The notes below the pieces were generated by a model. It did no database searches, was not told where the DNA came from, and saw only the letters and a program-made list of their open reading frames with translations. 17,750 nt of DNA, taken from positions 1 through 17,750 of the forward strand of contig CAYMEV010000035.1 in NCBI GenBank assembly GCA_964389675.1, given 5' to 3'. Position numbers and translations under genes: made by a program. Within the stretch, counting starts at the first letter, position 1, and each line of letters opens with the position of its first letter. This document shows positions 14,488 through 17,750 of this stretch, one piece after another. The stretch comes from CAYMEV01 sp964389675 [NCBI: uncultured Candidatus Sumerlaeota bacterium]. GTDB taxonomy: Bacteria > CAYMEV01.

Positions 14488-16418
14488 TGAATACCAAACA
14501 GATAAAGGCTGTAACCATGCATGACTTTAAGTCATTGAAATGGCTGCTTGCAGGCTTTCTTGTAATATATGCACTTATCCTGTTGATAGCTTATTATTCA
14601 TCCAGCCGATGGATAAGCTCATGGATAAGCGTGAGTGATTTCAGGATATATTTCCATTTGCTGTGGGGCATAATCATTGCCTCAGGCATTCTCACAAGGG
14701 ACAGGCGGATAGGTATAAAGCCATGGCTGGATGCAATGCCAGTAAAGCATTCATCCATTCTCGCTGTCCGTTTCATAACCAGGCTCATTACTGTAATAGT
14801 CGGCCCGGTTATCTTTTTTCTGATAACCCTCCTCTTAAAAGAATATATGTACCTTTCTACTTACCATACTTTTTACACAAGTAACCCGGAATATCCCATT
14901 ATGATAGCAGTTTCTGCATACAGCCTTGCCGCTGTCTTTGCCGTCAGGGCAAAATCGCAGAGCAGTGCCATGGGCACAGGCCTTTTAGCCTTTATAATCC
15001 TTTCAGCCCTTATTCAGCTGCCCAGGGTTATAAACCCGATATTCTGTCTTTCCTACATGCCGTACTCTGTTACTTATTTCCTGACAGTTATCCTTCTGTT
15101 ATGCTGTTTCTTTATAATTCTTAATAGTGGATCTATCCCGGACGTGCAGGACAGAATCTACTGGCGTAAAGCAGCAATAATATTTTTTGCAGGATTCATC
15201 TGTGTCCTTATTGCTGGAGGAGTTGCATATTCCATGATAAAAAACCTTCCTGCAGAGAAGATGCATCTTACAAGATATATGTCAGCAGTTGCTGGGGATA
15301 AAGAGGCATGCATTATCAGGGGCACTCCCAAGTTTTTTCGTATGCCTTATAAGCGTGATTTAGTCTACCTTTATATGGCAAGCAGTCAGGGCATTAGAAA
15401 TATAGGTATTTTTAGGAATTACGTAACTAATGTGTCCCCCAATGGCAATTTCTTTGCCCACACGGACGGTATATATGATATCAAAGGAAAAAGAATTATA
15501 CCTGGTTTTCCCCAATGGGGTTCTGTATATCATACCAGCGCAAAATGGTCGCCTGACTCCAGGCATTTTGCCTTAAATATTAATGATTTTTATTCTAATG
15601 ACGAAATGATCAGATTTGTATCCCTTGAGGACCCTGAAAAAAACCTGGTATGGAAACCTGCAGAAAATTTAAAGGATATCCATATCATAACCTGGATTGA
15701 TAACAGCAGTATCGTTATTGCTGCAGGCGCAGAAGACTCCTATAAGCTCATCACAGTTGATATAAGCCTCGAAAGCAGGGCTGTCTATGAAGGCAGGCTT
15801 GCAAAAGGAAAAGTCTATAATGAGATGCGCTTCAGAATATTCTTTAATTCAGAAGACAAGAGCATATTTGTCCTGGAGGAAACAGATAACCCTGATGAAT
15901 ACCACATAAAAGAAGTCTTTCTCCTGCAGGATAAGGTGCTCAGCCACGGTATGGGGAAAAGGTGCAACGGCTATCTATTCCACTCTGATTTTATGGCCGT
16001 ATTCATAACGGACAATCAGCCAGAAGGGGATATTGTGATCAAGACTGTTAATCTCAGGGATGGGCAGGAGTCTTATTATTATCCGTCTAATCTCACTAAC
16101 GATGTCGCTATATTCTTTCGGAACGAAGATTTTATATACTGGGTAAAAATCTCGCCCAATGGCAGATACATGGCCTTCAGGGACGATTCCATGATCCTTC
16201 AGTTGCTTGACCTGGAAAAGGGAGATATCTCAATAATCAACAGAGATGTTGTTTTTGACTTCCTCTGGACCAGCAGTAACAATATGTTTGTTCATTCATT
16301 TCCCAGGGACCATGTGCGATACATCATGGAGGAGAGTATCTCATATTATGATACTGAAAATGCTAAATGGACAGAGATATCCCATTATAAGCAGAAAATA
16401 AAGGAGGAAGAAAAATGA
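14487..16418 (+). CDS. ABC-2-type permease fused to a C-terminal TolB/WD40-like beta-propeller domain
   Basis: The product is 643 residues, far longer than a usual ABC-2 permease (about 230-400). The N-terminal 250 residues have seven hydrophobic segments, about 19-37, 56-70, 93-117, 137-153, 162-180, 195-213 and 229-250. Basic loops at 71-78, 154-157 and 223-228 fit an inside location, so residues 251-643 should lie outside the membrane. That region has PD40/TolB-like blade motifs: NVSPNGNFFAHTDG (315-328), AKWSPDSRHFALNI (352-365) and KISPNGRYMAFRDD (554-567), with repeated hydrophobic strands between. It is probably one half of the transport channel carrying an extracytoplasmic sensor or binding domain; the ligand is unknown. 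The start overlaps the ATPase stop by one base, and the stop overlaps the next start by four (ATGA). Confidence 0.88.
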   Translation: MNTKQIKAVTMHDFKSLKWLLAGFLVIYALILLIAYYSSSRWISSWISVSDFRIYFHLLWGIIIASGILTRDRRIGIKPWLDAMPVKHSSILAVRFITRLITVIVGPVIFFLITLLLKEYMYLSTYHTFYTSNPEYPIMIAVSAYSLAAVFAVRAKSQSSAMGTGLLAFIILSALIQLPRVINPIFCLSYMPYSVTYFLTVILLLCCFFIILNSGSIPDVQDRIYWRKAAIIFFAGFICVLIAGGVAYSMIKNLPAEKMHLTRYMSAVAGDKEACIIRGTPKFFRMPYKRDLVYLYMASSQGIRNIGIFRNYVTNVSPNGNFFAHTDGIYDIKGKRIIPGFPQWGSVYHTSAKWSPDSRHFALNINDFYSNDEMIRFVSLEDPEKNLVWKPAENLKDIHIITWIDNSSIVIAAGAEDSYKLITVDISLESRAVYEGRLAKGKVYNEMRFRIFFNSEDKSIFVLEETDNPDEYHIKEVFLLQDKVLSHGMGKRCNGYLFHSDFMAVFITDNQPEGDIVIKTVNLRDGQESYYYPSNLTNDVAIFFRNEDFIYWVKISPNGRYMAFRDDSMILQLLDLEKGDISIINRDVVFDFLWTSSNNMFVHSFPRDHVRYIMEESISYYDTENAKWTEISHYKQKIKEEEK

Positions 16419-17128
16419 ACAGAAATATGGTATTTAGCATCCTAAGGCTTGAATACTCACATCTGAAATATGTAATGGCCTTTCTATTACTGTTTCCTCT
16501 AATATTATTAGGCATTCGCTATCTTCCGATGGGTATTCTCGATCTATTAGGAATTGTCTCTTTCAGGCTTACAGTTATGCATCCATTAATTCCTCTGCTT
16601 GCAGCACTTCTGCTCGGATCAGGCATGATCAGCGAGGACGTAGAGAACAATACCCTCCTTAATCTGCTTGCCCTCCCCATAAAGAGAAGCCGGCTCTGGG
16701 CAGTCCGCCAGCTTTCCCGTGGATCTTTGCTATGTCTTGTTATTCTTTTTTGGTATATCTTTACCAGCTGGATAATGAAAGCGTATAACAGATCACCTGT
16801 TGAGTTTGATAAGGCTATATTGCATGTTCTCGCTGCAGGGCTTATCTATGCATTAAGCTCTGTATTCTCCATCATGATGGAGAATAATTTTTCCTCGATC
16901 CTCGCAGGTTTCAGTGGCGGGCTGGTGACAATATTCATTATCAGGAAAAGCCCTCTTGCCTATCCCCATTATGAATGGCTTCTGCTGTCTGCAATAATAT
17001 ACTTTCTTATTGTTTCTCTTGACCTTTTTACCTGCGGCCATCCGTTAGGGTTCCGCAGCCTGTACAAGCGCTTTGCCCTATGGGTAATACTCTTTTTAGG
17101 CCTTTTATACATACCCTGTATATTCTAA
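16415..17128 (+). CDS. ABC-2-type permease, second subunit
   Basis: The product is 237 residues with six predicted membrane segments (about 19-36, 54-71, 103-120, 131-152, 160-190 and 192-235, the last two possibly subdivided). The conserved cytoplasmic motif GSGMISEDVENNTLLNLLAL followed by PIKRSRLWAVRQLS at about 69-102 is the usual E-x(n)-LL-LP-x-R element of ABC-2 exporters, which contacts the ATPase. GGAGGAAG precedes the ATG, which overlaps the stop of the propeller-fused permease by 4 bases. It probably pairs with that permease as a heterodimer. It is the last gene of the operon. Confidence 0.9.
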   Translation: MNRNMVFSILRLEYSHLKYVMAFLLLFPLILLGIRYLPMGILDLLGIVSFRLTVMHPLIPLLAALLLGSGMISEDVENNTLLNLLALPIKRSRLWAVRQLSRGSLLCLVILFWYIFTSWIMKAYNRSPVEFDKAILHVLAAGLIYALSSVFSIMMENNFSSILAGFSGGLVTIFIIRKSPLAYPHYEWLLLSAIIYFLIVSLDLFTCGHPLGFRSLYKRFALWVILFLGLLYIPCIF

Positions 17129-17133
17129 CTTCA

Positions 17134-17155
17134 TGGCCCCGGTTATCCGGGGCCA
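17134..17155. terminator. Bidirectional hairpin between convergent genes
   Basis: TGGCCCCGG (17134-17142) and CCGGGGCCA (17147-17155) form a perfect 9-bp stem with a TTAT loop. It lies 5 bases past the ABC operon stop and 3 bases past the stop of the convergent gene, so it can serve both. There is no T tract on either side. Confidence 0.65.
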
Positions 17156-17158
17156 GCC

Positions 17159-17401
17159 CTACCTGCCCTTCTTCAGCCATTTCTTTATATCCCTGATAAA
17201 CCCAAGGGAAAAGAAATATATGACCTGAAAAACAATCTGTACCACCATGGAATACCTTCCCCCGAAGTCAGTAATAAAAAGGAGTATTACGCTGAATGCA
17301 CCCATGCAAAGAGCAATTGCAGATGATCTATACTCATACATGCCTACCCTGTAAAAGAATATAAAAAAGCAGAGAGCAATAAATAATCCAAAATAATCCA
17401 T
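17159..17401 (-). CDS. Small uncharacterised membrane protein
   Basis: The product is 80 residues with three hydrophobic segments (about 2-18, 27-45 and 51-69) and a basic C terminus (RDIKKWLKKGR), which fits a cytoplasmic tail. I do not recognise the family. The start ATG at 17401 has no clear Shine-Dalgarno site, and an in-frame stop lies four codons upstream, so the start is limited to this ATG or internal codons. A 10-base tandem repeat (aaataatcca, 17381-17400) covers the first codons. The gene is convergent with the ABC operon and 45 bases downstream of the broken gene to its right; cotranscription with it is possible. Confidence 0.55.
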   Translation of the reverse strand: MDYFGLFIALCFFIFFYRVGMYEYRSSAIALCMGAFSVILLFITDFGGRYSMVVQIVFQVIYFFSLGFIRDIKKWLKKGR

Positions 17402-17446
17402 GATAAATAATTAAATCAAGATCCAGATTATTTCCAGAATTTTATT

Positions 17447-17750
17447 CTACCAGTCACATCTCTGCCTTAAAGCTTTCTCTAAGGAATCTATAAGCATGCT
17501 CCATTCTGCCCTTGCTTTATTAAGCCCAGCCTGTGTCTCCAGAGGGACATAGCTGGTATGCGGCATAGGCTTGCCGGTTGAATGTATTACCCTGAATACA
17601 GGTGATCGTATCTCGACTCTTACCATATAATCCCGTATAGACAGATCAATAGTCTAGCCCTGTATCTCTGAAGCCCCTCAGAATATTCAAAAACGATTTG
17701 CCTGCAATCTTGCCCGATTCTTTATCCTGCAATTCATTTACTGATTCTGC
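17447..17750 (-). pseudogene. 3' part of a minus-strand gene with an apparent one-base frameshift
   Basis: The gene enters from the right edge. From 17750 leftward one frame is open for 34 codons (AESVNELQDKESGKIAGKSF...GLDY) and stops at TGA (17648-17646). A second frame is open from 17653 to a TAG at 17449-17447 and reads DLSIRDYMVRVEIRSPVFRV...ALRQRCDW. The two open stretches overlap by only about 5 bases, as expected if one extra T in TATTGAT (17651-17645) broke a single frame. The product would continue GLDY-DLSIRDY. I do not recognise the family. It could be a pseudogene, an assembly error, or, less likely, a frameshifting site. An ATG at 17626 could start a 59-residue protein, but its ribosome site is weak. 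Confidence 0.5.

Overview
The window looks like chromosome of an uncultured, probably Gram-negative-type, free-living bacterium. The signs are several exported beta-propeller or lectin-like proteins with classical signal peptides, good Shine-Dalgarno sites (AGGAG/GGAGG), sigma-70-like promoters, AT-rich spacers, and many AGG (Arg) and ATA (Ile) codons. No rRNA, tRNA, CRISPR array, transposase or phage gene is visible. I cannot name the phylum from this sequence.

Left part (1-10705, all genes on the minus strand). A secreted protein with FG-GAP-like repeats and two DUF1566 domains (303-2381) lies between two copies of a 26-bp direct repeat (218-243 and 2430-2455). Next comes a three-gene operon transcribed leftward from about 5480-5508: an acetoacetate-decarboxylase-family enzyme (5304-4504), a short-chain dehydrogenase (4485-3679) and a duplicated polytopic membrane protein (3675-2470). 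Then follow three single genes, each apparently with its own promoter and two of them followed by a hairpin: a membrane protein with a soluble C-terminal domain (6760-5747), a 905-residue seven-repeat SBBP propeller protein (9750-7033), and a LamG-fold secreted protein (10705-9962).

The strand switches at 10706-10840. On the plus strand are a small two-TM protein (10841-11467), a membrane-anchored sulfatase/phosphotransferase-superfamily enzyme (11611-12918), and a tight four-gene operon (13215-17128): a YtrA-type GntR repressor, an ABC ATPase, an ABC-2 permease fused to a large extracytoplasmic TolB/WD40-like domain, and a second ABC-2 permease. The operon starts at a strong promoter whose -10 element lies inside a 32-bp imperfect palindrome, the likely repressor operator. 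Its end is marked by a hairpin shared with a convergent 80-residue membrane protein gene (17401-17159). At the right edge a minus-strand gene enters the window and appears broken by a one-base frameshift near 17650.

The most unusual feature is the ABC exporter in which one permease carries its own roughly 390-residue propeller outside the membrane, under a ligand-responsive-type GntR repressor. I read it as a candidate envelope-sensing or antibiotic-response transporter; that function is inference.
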